From Epichloe hybrida (taxonomy: Eukaryota > Ascomycota > Sordariomycetes > Hypocreales > Clavicipitaceae), in the NCBI GenBank assembly GCA_019022495.1, contig JAFEKR010000003.1:992001-1056000 (forward strand): 64,000 nucleotides of DNA, given 5' to 3'. Below are positions 1 to 10,834 of the stretch, one piece after another (position 1 is the stretch's first letter; every line of letters starts with the position of its first letter). The notes below the pieces were generated by a model. That model worked only from the letters and a program-made list of their open reading frames with translations. It made no database searches and had not been told where the DNA came from. The position numbers and the translations under genes are program-made.

Positions 1-3000
1 TTTAAGGGTATTATAGACCTACTATAAAGCTAGAAGACGTTAGACTTTGTCTGTTGCCTTGCGAATTACCTTAGTATATTGAATAATAGAGACGCTTAGC
101 GGTGACTTATCTATTATCCATAGGTAGCCTCTAAAGACTAGCATAGTTAGGATAATACTATTTAGGCCTGTAGAGTTATTAATAGCCTTAATAGCTATTT
201 AGAGGCGTTGCTTTAGCGCAAGCTCTATTCTAATTAAGTCTATGATAATATTATAGGCTTAGCGTAGAGGTCTGTGGTATCTCTTAACCTTTCTAATGCT
301 ATTGTAGGCTTTAATTAGCATCTTACCGGTTTTAATTAATATTAATTAAGTATAATACCTAAATTCAGCGGAAGCAAAGTTGTTACTAGCATTATAGATA
401 ATCTAATCTAGGGGTCCAAGATAAGTATTAATCTAATATTTGCGGATTGCGTTCTAGATATCTTAAGCCTTCTGCTTCTTTAGATTAAGGAACTAGGCTA
501 CCTAGAACAAGGTTACTAAATTAATAATATAGAGCACTAGCTAGCTATTAATTTACATAATATTAACAATAATCTCGTAGTTAAATTCATGATTATCCTT
601 AATTATAAATTTAAATTAGCTAGGGGCCTTGCCATATATTTAGTAATAGTAGCAAACTTTGGTTAATTTCTTAATTACCTAGCGTTCAACTTTATAACTA
701 GCTTAGTAAAGGATCTTTATAAGTTATTAAATAGAAGGGTAACTAAGTTAATAATGTAATTAATAGATATCTCTTTCTAAAAGGTAGAAGGCAACTATTT
801 CTCTTGCTTCTAGTAACCACTAAGGATGGCCCTATTATCGCACAATAGGTATAGTCTTATTACCTTAAATAAGTACATTAGCAAGGTTATTAATCTTAAC
901 TTGTATTTTATCTATATTAGTAATTAAGAAGAGAAAGGGGGTAGCTATATTAAGGATATAGAATTTAAGCTCTCTAAGTTCCGTAGGTATATAAAGGATT
1001 TCTCTTATAACTACTAATCTAGCGCTAAATGTAATAATTTAGGGTTCGTAAGGGGTTACCTTTAATAAAGGTATTAATCTTAATAAAGCCTTTACTTATA
1101 CCTCTCCTATAGTTAACTTTCCTACAGCGCTAGTGTTAGGTATAATCCCTCTAAAGACCTCTTTGGAATAGCGTTCTTTAGAGACATAATAGATTAAGCC
1201 TTTATCGCACTCTTGTAGCTTATAGAGCTCTTGCCTAAGGAATATATGTTAGAAGGCTTAATTATTTAGGGTCGCAAGAATATTAATATTAGTGGCGTTA
1301 TAGTTAGTTTGTAATCTAGAGTAGAAGAATTATGTAATGCTTAGGTATGCTATTAATAGTAGCTCCTCTATATTATTATTATTATCTTTAGCTTCTATGC
1401 AGGCTAAAAGATATAATTCCTAATTCTAACCTAAGCCTTTATTAGGCTTATTATTATCCTGCCCTTTATAGGAGGTAAGGAATACCTAGAATCTCTTCTC
1501 TAAAGGGGGTATATAATATGTTTTGCTAGCTTACTAGTAGTTCTTTTCCTTTTAATATTCTTTAGCGAAGTAATTAGAGAACTAGCAGCCACTCTTACTA
1601 TATATAAAGCAGCGCTTAGTGCTTAGCCTAGGGCTCTGTCTGCGATAACTTCCTTCGCTACAGGGGGATAATTACTATCCGTACTAATAATTAGTGAATA
1701 TGGCCTCTAGAGGGTCTCCTTGTTAGTACTAAAGGTATTAGGAGGGCCTCTTATTTAATTCTGTAATAGTAATTGCCTTGTGGAGGTCTCTAGCAAGACT
1801 TTTGAAGCCTACAGAGTGTATATATTCCACTATCTAATATTCAGGCACACTAGCTATAGCATTTAAGGCCTGCTTATAAAGTTTAGTATTTACTATCTTA
1901 GTAAGGTATAGGCCTCTATAGATTTTCTTAAGGGTTAATAATATAATCTTAAGGCACTTAAGCTTGCTTTTATTAGGGTTCTTCTTAATTATGCTCTTTA
2001 GCGTTATATTACTTTACTTATAGTAATAGAATTACTAGTTGCTTTCTGTCTTAAAGCGCTAATAGATGCAAGCAATTATCTCTTTATAGGAATAGTTATT
2101 TCTAAAGAGGTAATTAAGGTAGTATTACTTAGTATTACCTATTAATATAATAGGGAAAGCCTTCTAATAATGTATTTAAGGGAGGTTAATTCTATTACAC
2201 TTATTTTTAAAGAGCATAATCTTTAGCATTAAGAAGTTATATAGCTTTCTACTATAGCGGTCGCTATCCTTATATATCTTTATAAGCTCTGGGATCTTCT
2301 TTATAATCTGATTTTTAGAGGGGAATTACTATAAAGGCATAATTTGTTGTAAGTAATAGTCCACTAGTTATTCTTAATAATAATTATCTAGATAGAGCTA
2401 TTAATATAATAGGGATTATTATAGGGGTTCTTATAAGGGTTTAAGTAATCTCTAGGGTTAGGGAAGGTTAATTTCTAGGGTAGGTTATTAGGGCTATTAA
2501 TATTAAGGTTCTAGGGGTTTGGAAGATTGTGGTCTTTCTTGTGATCTTTCCTGTGACTAAAGGGGTATTAAGGTTTAATAAAGCACTTCCTTAAGCAATA
2601 CTAGGATTAAATATCCTAGGCCTTACCTAATAAGGACACCATGATCTTATAAAGAATTACGTAATTCTCTAATAATATCCTTAGATACCCTTTTAAAGGT
2701 GTCTTTAGACTAGCTTTTAAAGTCTTCTTAGAATGATTCCTATAGGTTATTATCTCTCTAACCTTAATGCTTACTAAGATTAATAAATCTTACAATCTAG
2801 TTATTAAGCTTAAGCTATGTAGTAGTGTCTGGATCTGGCTTAATAGATTCTTTCTAGTTATATAAGAATTTATAAGTAAGCTATTAAAGGCATAGGGGTA
2901 ATTTATACCTTTAAGGTCTCTCAGGGGTAATAATTAGAGCCTTGCTATTACTAGTAGCCTTTGCTCTTATAGAAGGTTTAGATTCCTCTGCTATCTTTAA

Positions 3001-3560
3001 CTATAAAAGGAACGCTGCTAATTTGTTATTTTTACTACTAATTAAGCTCCTATGTTTGCCTATTACTATTACAAGGTTCTTCTTTTATATTTTAGGAGCG
3101 TTATCGCTCTAATGAAATTAGAAGATTACGAAAATAGGAAAAACAGAAGAAAAAGCAGTGTAAGTAGCAAAAGCAGCGACAAGAACAAATTACTAGAGAT
3201 AAAGAAAGTAATAGAAGTTTAAAAGTAACTAGAAAATAATAGGAAAAGTAATAAGGGAATAATAGGAATTACTACTTCCTGTTTTTTATAAAAAGGAGGG
3301 AAGGAGGTAATCTCTCTTTCTTGCTAATAAGTACAGGGTAAATAGCACTAATAATAAAGGGGGCAAAAAATAAGTAGTAGATGCTTGTAGGGAGAGATTG
3401 AAGGTCTATTAGAAGAAGGGAATATTTATAGAGAAGTTATAGATATGTTAACTAGCTTAGCTAAGGTTGTTTAATGTCAGGTTTGAAATAAATGCCTTGC
3501 GGTGATAGATTCGGTTATTTAGTTAGTTTTCTTGTAATAGATGATAGAATTAACAATTAA

Positions 3561-3634
3561 TAACAATATCCCAGATAGATATAACGAAGTTATATCCTAA
3601 CAATATCCCAGATAGATATAACGAAGTTATATCC
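3561..3634. repeat. 37-bp perfect tandem duplication containing a palindrome
   Basis: Two identical 37-bp units (3,561-3,597 and 3,598-3,634) each contain the palindrome GATATAAC-GAA-GTTATATC. The corresponding place in the second Copia copy (about 9,720-9,760) has one mutated unit, so the duplication arose in, or was kept by, this copy only. Confidence 0.85.
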
Positions 3635-3847
3635 CTAAGCCTAAGGGTTAATAGATTAATTCCTTAGAAGCCTAATAAGCCCACAACTAGGATTCTAGTC
3701 TTTTCCTTTAGCACACTTGTGCAGTTATGCCTCTTTACTATAATAACCGTTACGGCATAATAAGGGGTAGTGGTAGTAGTGTCTGTAGAAATGTCTCTTC
3801 TTATAATACCTAGCTTATCTATGGTTATGAAGTTAACTACTAATCAG

Positions 3848-4111
3848 TGTTAGATGCACTAAGGTCCTGCGCAGGTAATAAATCCCGTATAATTGAAGTT
3901 AATGATAGTTAGTTAGCTAGTTAGCTAGGTAGGAAAGAGAGAGAAAAGAGGGAAAGTCTAGATGCTAGAAAAGTAGGCGAAATTCGTATGTGGGGCACAA
4001 AAGGGGGTGGCGAATTGATGCAGCCAATCATATCTCGTGCATCGCGCCGGACCCACAATTGGTCCGGTCTTTGGCCACGATTGAACCGATGAAGATCCGA
4101 AGGAATCAACA
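3848..4111 (-). repeat. 5' LTR of Copia-like element, copy 1 (264 bp)
   Basis: Read on the minus strand it starts TGTTGATTCC and ends ATCTAACA, giving TG..CA termini. It is richer in GC than its surroundings, especially 3,970-4,100. The segment following it on the minus strand resembles the one after the LTR of the small element at 8,846-9,152, suggesting a shared primer-binding site. A short open frame over it is not a gene. Confidence 0.6.
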
Positions 4112-4242
4112 ACTACATTTATAGTTTTTGTAGTGTAATGTAGTTAGTATAGTTAGTAACTACACTAACTACAAGAAAAAAAAAACTACATTACAAATAC
4201 AAAATTTTCCTAAAAACTACACTAACTACACTACAAACAATG
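4112..4242. repeat. MITE remnant with TAGTGTAG/CTACACTA subterminal repeats
   Basis: It is built from repeated GTAGTGTAG and its complement and ends CAATGCTCTA, close to the CAATGCTCTG terminus of the hAT-type elements in this window. Related sequences lie at 10,543-10,668 and 37,524-37,706. The left terminus is not recognisable. No coding capacity. Confidence 0.55.
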
Positions 4243-4243
4243 C

Positions 4244-4587
4244 TCTAGCTATAACTAAGAACCTTAGCCTTTACTTTATTTATATCTCCTTATACATAGT
4301 TATAACAAAAGAGTTTAACTTATTATAACTATGTATAGGGAGATATAAATAAAGTGAAGGCTAAGGTTCTTAGTTATAGTTAGAGAGCTACTACTTAAAG
4401 GTAAGTATATAAAGGTCTTAAACTCTAATCTCTTATATACCTTATAGGTAGTCCTTATTTAAATACCTTACTATATATATATAGCTAACTAGTAGCTACT
4501 TAGTTATTTACATAACCTAAGGCTTACCTAAGGGCTTTATTATATAACTATCCTATCCCTAGCTCCCTAGCCTCCGTGCTCCTAATA
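4244..4587. repeat. Gypsy-1 family LTR (4,321-4,587) preceded by an inverted LTR end
   Basis: 4,321-4,587 is a 267-bp mutated copy of the LTR of the chromodomain Gypsy element at 46,503-54,321. The bases before it match the polypurine-side sequence that precedes that element's LTR at 54,055. Before those, 4,244-4,307 is the first ~64 bp of the same LTR in inverted orientation. The result is an inverted repeat with a short internal spacer rather than a simple solo LTR. Confidence 0.75.
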
Positions 4588-4774
4588 AATAAGGAAAGCT
4601 TTCTAATAATATATTTAAGGAAGTTTAATTTTATTATACTTATTTCTAAAGAGTATAATCTTTAGTCTTAAGAAATTATATAGCTTCTTACTATAGTAGT
4701 TACTATTCTTATATATTTTTATAAGCTTTAAGATTTTCTTTATAATTTAATCTTTAAAGGGAAGTTACTATAAG

Positions 4775-6717
4775 CAGAGCATTGTTGTATTGTATTGTAT
4801 TGTATTTTTTGGCCCTTCGATGTATTGTATTGTATTGTATTGCCCTATGTATTGTATTGTGTATTGTATTGTATTAAAAATACAATACAATACAATACAA
4901 TACATACAATACAATGTATTGTTAGGGAAAAATATAAGTGGGGTATTATATAAATTCATTATATAGTAGATTTTTTAAATAATCTAATTATAGTATTCTT
5001 ATTTTTATATATAATTTAGTTATTTATTTAAAAATCTATTAAGTTTTAGCTTATTTAGAAAAGTAAGCTTATTTTAAATATATAATATCTTAGTAATATT
5101 CTTTTATATCTATTTTAAAAAATGATTTTTTCTTAATATATTAAGGGTCTTTTTATTCTTATATCTATTTTCTATGATTTATTATAATTATTTATTATAT
5201 AAAAATACATTATAATACAATACAATACAATACATTACAATAATACAATACAATACAATACATTACAATACATTACAATACAATACAATGTATTATTAAA
5301 AAGGTAAGGTAGTATATATACTTATTATATAGTAGATTTTTAATATAATCTAAATAAGATATCCTTAAATTTTTATACTATTTAGGTATTTAGTTATAGA
5401 ATTATAAAGTTTTAGCTAATTTAGACTATTAAGCTATATATATATATAGGGTAGCTATAAATAGTATTATCTAAACTTAACTTATAGTAAAATTTATTCT
5501 CTATATTTTAAAGGTTATCCTATCTTTCTAGCTTTTATTTAGGATTTACTATGCATTTTAATATAGTATTTTTGCTTTAAATATAATATTTACCCTAAAG
5601 AAATAATTTATAATTCTAAATAAATAAGATTAAAACTCTAATAAAAATATACTTATATATATAAGGAATTTATTATAAAGAGAAAATTAAAATTTATTTA
5701 ATAAATGCTTCTTTTACTATTAAGCTATTTTATTATAATTATAATAAATTATATTAGCTTTAAACCTTTTTTAAACTAAAAGAAAAGGAAAAAACCTAGG
5801 AAAAGCTTATAAAGAAAAGTTAAAATATTATGTAAAGAATAATCATAATATATATACTATTTTTTTAATATTAAGTAAATAAATAAATAAGCTTTAAAAG
5901 TAAGTTTAATTATTTATATTACTTTTAGCTTACTTACTTAGTTATATAGTGTTTCTTAAAGTGGGTCTAAAAGTGGGTCTTGTTAAACACTAAAAACCAA
6001 GTATAATCCCTTTCTATAGTTATATAACTTTAGCTAAGAAGAGGAGGATATATAAAAGTGGGTCTAAAAGTGGGTCCTATTAGTTATACTATAAACCTAG
6101 TATTATCTCTTTACTTAGTTATATAATTCTAGCTAAAAAGAAATATATATACAAAAGTGGGTCTAAAAGTGGGTCTTATTAGTTATACTATAAACATAAT
6201 AATCTCTTTACTTAGTTATGTAATTTTAGTTAAAAAGAGAGAAATATACTAAAGTAAGTCTTATAGTTATATTAGGACTTACTTTCTATTAGTATAAAAT
6301 TATAAATAGTATAATATTAAAAACATAAAAAAGAAAGGAATTTTATTTTATTAATATTTTAAAAAACCTTTAAATACTAAATAATTAATAAGTCTAGCTT
6401 TTTCTATAGTAATTTACTTATAAATACTTATATTTATATTATATTAATTTATTACTTATTTATTTTTAATTAAACTTTAACACTAATAATATTTTAAGTT
6501 ATATAAGTAATAGAAGTAATATATATATATAAGCTATTATAAGCTATTATAAGCTATTATATTAACTATATATACCTTATAATTAAGGAATTTACTTAAA
6601 ACTTAAAAAAAAGAAAAAAAATACAAAACAATACAAATAATACATGTATTGTATTGTATTGTAAAATTTTGGATGTATTGTATTGTGTAATGTATTGTAT
6701 TGTATTGCAATGCTCTG
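4775..6717. mobile_element. Non-autonomous hAT-type DNA element, 1,943 bp
   Basis: The termini are inverted repeats, CAGAGCATTG on the left and CAATGCTCTG on the right, flanked by an 8-bp duplication ACTATAAG (4,767-4,774 and 6,718-6,725). Copy 1 of the host repeat has a single ACTATAA-A at about 2,336, the empty site. Eight-bp duplications and CAGAG-type ends are hAT hallmarks. Both subterminal regions are packed with TGTATTGTATTG runs and their complement. The interior is AT-rich, has no transposase frame, and carries a ~98-bp tandem repeat. A second, inverted copy lies at 44,654-54,397. Confidence 0.88.
5958..6279. repeat. ~98-bp tandem repeat inside the hAT-type element
   Basis: The doubled motif AAAGTGGGTC-TA-AAAGTGGGTC recurs at about 5,958, 6,055 and 6,154, with a decayed fourth start at 6,251, so units are 97-99 bp. 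The inverted copy shows the same motif at about 45,190, 45,290 and 45,390. Retention in two mutated copies suggests a structural role such as transposase binding, but that is inference. Confidence 0.8.
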
Positions 6718-7376
6718 ACTATAAGGGTATAATTTATTATAAATAATAGTTTATTAGTTATTATTAATAATAATTATTAGGATAAAGCTATTAATATAAT
6801 AAATATTATTATATAAGTTCTTAGGGAGGTTTAGGTAATTTTTAAGGTTAGAAAAGGTAAATTTCTAAGGTAAGTAATTAGGGCTATTAATATTAAGGCT
6901 CTAAGGGTTTAGAAAATTATAGTCTTTCTTATAATCTTTCTTATAACTAAAAAGATATTAAAGTTTAATAAAGTATTTCTTTAAGGAATACTAGGCCTTA
7001 CTTAATAAGAATACTATAATCTTATAAAGAATTATATAATTCTTTAATAACTTCCTTAGTTACCCTTTTAAAGGTATTTTTAGACTAACCTTTAAAGTTT
7101 TTATAAAATAATTCCTATAGGTTATTCTCTCTCTAACCTTAATACTTACTAAGGTTAATAAACCTTATAATCTAGTTATTAAGCTTAAGCTATATAGTAT
7201 TCTTTAGATTTAGCTTAATAAATTCTTTTTAATTATATAAGAAGTTATAAGTAAGCTATTATAAGTATAATAGTAATTTATACTTTTAAGGTCTTTTAGG
7301 AGTAATAATTAAAGCCTTACTATTATTAGTAGCTTTTTCTTTCATAAAAGGTTTTAATTTCTTTACTATCTTTAAC

Positions 7377-7683
7377 TGTTGGATTCACAGGGTATTGAAT
7401 TCAATGTAATACAGTCGTGAGCCCGAAGAATAGTATTATTATTAATTATCTATTCTAGGCTACGTTGTCTGTTGTTATAATTGATTAAGTTATAGGAAAA
7501 GAGAGGTAAAAAGCTAGAAGTTATAATACATAAAGGGAAAAGGGGTTACGTGTTTATATCCCTATATTTCCTAGCTAATTAACATACTAGGTTATAGGTC
7601 ACGTATAGGGTCCGCGCGCGGCCCGAGCTTCTGCTAGGTAATTACGGCTACGACGCGCAATTAATATTACCTTTGTTTTAACA
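7377..7683 (-). repeat. Left LTR (3' LTR on the minus strand) of the small LTR element
   Basis: A 307-bp direct repeat with TG..CA ends, the same length as the copy at 8,846-9,152. It is somewhat more mutated than that copy in places, for example CATACTAGGTTATAGG against CATGCTAGGTTGTGGG. Confidence 0.88.
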
Positions 7684-8845
7684 CTAGAACTTCTCTCTTT
7701 TAATATAATTGTTAATATATAATATTAATTATAGAAATAAAAAAGGAAAGATAGATCAAGAATGTAATTAATAAGGAATATAAGGAAAAGAACTTATAGC
7801 TTATCTAGGTATATAGTTACTAATAAAAGGGAAATAATAATCTTGCTTAGCCTATGAGTCTATGTAAGGATAAGTAAGTCCTTCTAAATCCCTTCTTTTC
7901 CTTAAAATAATATATATACTACACCTTAGCGCGTATACAACATCTTCCTCCTCCTTAGCAACACCTTCATCCTCCTACGCACTACCGTTAATTTCTGTGG
8001 TTCACTAGGAGGGCCTAGTGGGCTAGCGTGGTCGTGGCCGCTAGGGATATTAACTACGAGGGCGTAGATCCCCCGCGTATCGCTGTCTTATCCCCGTGGC
8101 TATCCTCCTAGAGGATCACCTTTTCCTCTTACCGCGCGTGTGTTACGCGCGGGTAACCCATCCCTCCTTGTATTATTCGGTCTTCATGAGGATGTCGAGA
8201 CTGATTTCCTCAGGTGTTTTCATCTCTTTATGTTCAGAACTTCCTATTCATTAGAGTAGTTCTTCTATAATATGTTATTAAAGCCTTGCAAAGATATAGG
8301 GGTATGGGTTAGTGTAAACAGGGGGTTTTCCTTTGTTAAGGTATTTATTGTTATCTCCTGTTTTAATGCCTTCTATAGTATTGTTATAGCTATTAGTCTC
8401 GCTAGGAACTCTGAATTAACTAGAGGTCCTAGACAGTCTAGCTGCATCCGATATTCTAATTAATTAAGGGAGGCAGATCTTATGATGTAAGAAAAAAAAT
8501 ACAACTGTGATTATATAACGTGTTTTGGATGTAAAGGATCGCGAGGCAAGGCGGTTGACTTCAAATACGTAATAGAACGCATAACAAAGAAAGATAAGGG
8601 GATAGCTTAGCTACTAGCGTTAAACCTTTCTTTGTTATTTTAGAGTCTATATAGATATAAATATTAATACTAAAGTAAGAAGAGAGCTATATTATACCTT
8701 TCTATTAGCATAACTTATTATTAAATATAGCCCTCCTATTTTATAGGGCAAGTTATCATTAGATAAGCTGCCTCTTCTAATTAACCTTGCTAATCTGTGG
8801 TGTTCGAAGACTGCGTGGTTATTTGTGAAGGTAACCACTAATTAG
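7684..8845. other. Interior of the small LTR element, no recognisable protein
   Basis: The stretch from about 7,920 to 8,260 is unusually GC-rich for a repeat here and includes a CT-rich run at about 7,945-7,985. The only open frame (8,272-8,463, +, 63 codons) has no recognisable domain and I do not call it a gene. This GC-rich part could be a remnant of captured host sequence or of gag. Confidence 0.5.
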
Positions 8846-9152
8846 TGTTAGATTCATAGGGTATTAAATTTAATGTAATACAGTTGTAAGCCTGAAGAAT
8901 AGTATTATTATTGATTATTTATTCTAGGCTGCGTTATCTGTTATTATGATTAATTAAGTTATAGGAAAAGAGAGGTAAAAAGCTAGAAGTTATAATACAT
9001 AAAGGGAAAAGGGGTTACGCGTTTATGTCCCCACATTTCCTAGCTAATTAACATGCTAGGTTGTGGGTTATATGTGGGGTCCGCGCGTGGCCCGAGCTTC
9101 TGCTAGGTAATTGCGGCTGCGACGCGCGATTGATATCACCTTTGTTCTAACA
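8846..9152 (-). repeat. Right LTR (5' LTR on the minus strand) of the small LTR element
   Basis: A 307-bp direct repeat of 7,377-7,683. The segment to its left, read on the minus strand, matches the bases after the Copia copy-1 LTR and is probably the primer-binding site. Confidence 0.88.
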
Positions 9153-10207
9153 TTAACTATAAAAGAAATATTATTAAGTTATTATTCTTTACTACTAATT
9201 AAGCTTCTATATTTACTTATTACTATTATAAAGGTTTTCTTTTATACTTTAAAAGCATTATTACCTTAATAAAATTAAAAGATTATAAAAATAAGAAAAA
9301 ATAAAGAAAAAAGTAGTAAAAGTAGTAAAAGTAGTAATAAGAATAGATTAATAATAATAAATAAAGTAATAGAAATACTAAAAGTAACTAAAAAATAATA
9401 AGAAAAGTAATAAGAAAGTAATAAGAATTACTACTTCTTATTTTTTATAAAAAGAAAAGAAGGAGGTAATCTCTTTTTCTTACTAATAAGTATAGGGTAA
9501 ATAGTACTAAGAGTAAAGGGGGTAAGAAATAAGTAGTAAATACTTATAGAAAGAGATTAAAGGTTTATTAGAAAAAGGGAATATATTAAGAGAAGTTATA
9601 GGTATATTAGCTAGCTTAGCTAAGGTTATTTAATATTAGGTTTATAATAAATACCTTATAGTAATAAATTTAGTTAGTTAGTTAGTTTTCTTATAGTTAA
9701 TAATAAAATTAATAATTAATAATAATATCCTAGATAAATATAATAAAGTTATATCCCTTAGCTTAAGGGTTAATAAATTAATTCCTTTGAAGCTTAATAA
9801 GCTTATAACTAAAATTCTAGTCTTTTCCTTTAGTATACTTATATAGTTATACTTCTTTACTATAATAACTATTATAATATAATAAAAGGTAATAGTAGGA
9901 GTATTTATAAAAATATCTCTTTTTATAATACTTAGCTTATTTATAGTTATAAAGTTAATTACTAATTAGTATTAGTTATACTAAGGTGCTTATATAAGTA
10001 AAATAACTCTATAGTATTAAAGTTAATAATAGTTAGTTAGCTAGCTAGAAAAAAGGGAGAAGGGAGGGAAAGTCTAAATACTAGAAAAGTAAGTAAAATC
10101 TATAAGTAAGGTAAAAGAGAGAGTAGTAAATTAATATAGCTAATTATATTATATGTATTACGCTAGACCTATAATTTAGTCTAGTCTTTAGCTATAATTA
10201 AACTAAT

Positions 10208-10474
10208 TGTTAGGAGCACGGAGGCTAGGGAGCCATGGATAGGATAGTCACATGATAGAGCCCTTAGATAAGCCTTAGGTTACACAAATAACTAAGTAGC
10301 TACTAGATAGCTATATGCATATAGTAAGGTATTTAAATAAGAACTACTTATAAGAGATATAAAAGGTTAGAGTTTAAGACCTTTATATACCTATCCTTAA
10401 GTAGTAGCTCCCTAGCTATAACTAAGAACCTTAGTCTTCACTCCGTTTATATCTCTCCTACCACAGTCGTAATA
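10208..10474 (-). repeat. Solo LTR of the Gypsy-1 family (267 bp)
   Basis: This is the reverse complement of the 46,503-46,769 LTR, of identical length, flanked by the 5-bp duplication CTAAT (10,203-10,207 and 10,475-10,479). The host is the LTR of the second Copia copy; copy 1 is uninterrupted there (about 4,085-4,092). With no internal sequence present, it is a solo LTR left by recombination between two LTRs. Confidence 0.88.
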
Positions 10475-10542
10475 CTAATGAAAATCCGAAGGATTTAATA
10501 ATACTACTAACTAATAAAACCCCCACTTTTCTTTCATCTAAC

Positions 10543-10668
10543 ACCAAATTTGTAGTGTATATAGTGTAGTATAGTTACTAACTACACTAACTATAAAAAA
10601 GAAACTACATTACACTAAATATAAATAAAAAGAAACTACACTAACTACACTACAAACAATCCTCTAGT
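10543..10668. repeat. MITE remnant of the TAGTGTAG family
   Basis: Repeated GTAGTGTAG and its complement with A-rich spacers, ending CAATCCTCTA. It resembles 4,112-4,242 and 37,524-37,706 and lies between the Copia copy and the deaminase-like pseudogene. Nothing further is recognisable from 10,669 to 10,830. Confidence 0.5.
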
Positions 10669-10834
10669 TGGCCGTAACAAATAGCCCTTACAAAATATAA
10701 AATCAATAGTTAATCCTACCTTAAAATAAGCTAGCCTATGAGGGTAGAGAGTAGCTTCCATAAAAGGAAGCACTATTACTATAGAGACTTAGTAAATAGA
10801 TTACTAAACAATGCGATAACCATTATATAACCTA

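Larger units (their letters stand above)
1..4111 (-). mobile_element. Copia-like LTR retrotransposon, 5' part, RIP-mutated (copy 1)
   Basis: This AT-rich block reads on the minus strand as the 5' LTR, leader and gag/pol start of an LTR retrotransposon; the rest runs off the window's left edge. A decayed zinc-knuckle-like segment (minus, 1,614-1,583) reads C-F-x-x-x-K-x-G-C followed by a stop, resembling the CCHC segment of fungal retrotransposon Gag proteins. Stops are mostly TAA/TAG. The same sequence recurs from 4,593 to 10,499, where other elements interrupt it, so this copy serves as the empty-site reference for those insertions. Assignment to Copia rather than Gypsy is inference. No gene here can make a full protein. 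Confidence 0.6.
7377..9152 (-). mobile_element. Small non-autonomous LTR retrotransposon (TRIM/LARD-like), 1,776 bp
   Basis: Two direct 307-bp LTRs (7,377-7,683 and 8,846-9,152) start TGTTRGATTC and end TTYTAACA. A 5-bp duplication TTAAC flanks the element (7,372-7,376; 9,153-9,157), and copy 1 of the host repeat has the uninterrupted site at about 3,000. The bases beside the left LTR read on the minus strand as a polypurine tract (AAAAGAGAGAAG), so the element runs on the minus strand. The 1,162-bp interior has no recognisable gag or pol. Its left part resembles the segment next to the LTR at 38,028, so an element of that family may have been the autonomous partner. It is clearly less mutated than its host repeat. 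Confidence 0.88.
4593..10499 (-). mobile_element. Second, heavily RIP-mutated copy of the Copia-like element
   Basis: From 4,593 the sequence aligns with copy 1 from about 2,154 and continues to the equivalent of 4,111, with many C-to-T and G-to-A differences. It is interrupted by a hAT-type element (4,775-6,717), a small LTR element (7,377-9,152) and a solo LTR (10,208-10,474). Each interruption is flanked by a target duplication and is absent from copy 1. No reading frame survives. Confidence 0.75.

Noticed and set aside
3561..3634. loxP-like recombination site
   Set aside because: The palindrome resembles part of a loxP arm (ATAACGAAGTTAT), but the spacing and arms do not match and no recombinase is present. 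A simple tandem duplication explains it.
4768..4959. A 63-codon minus-strand open frame rich in Tyr, Asn and Thr
   Set aside because: It only reads through the TGTATTG subterminal repeats of the hAT-type element.
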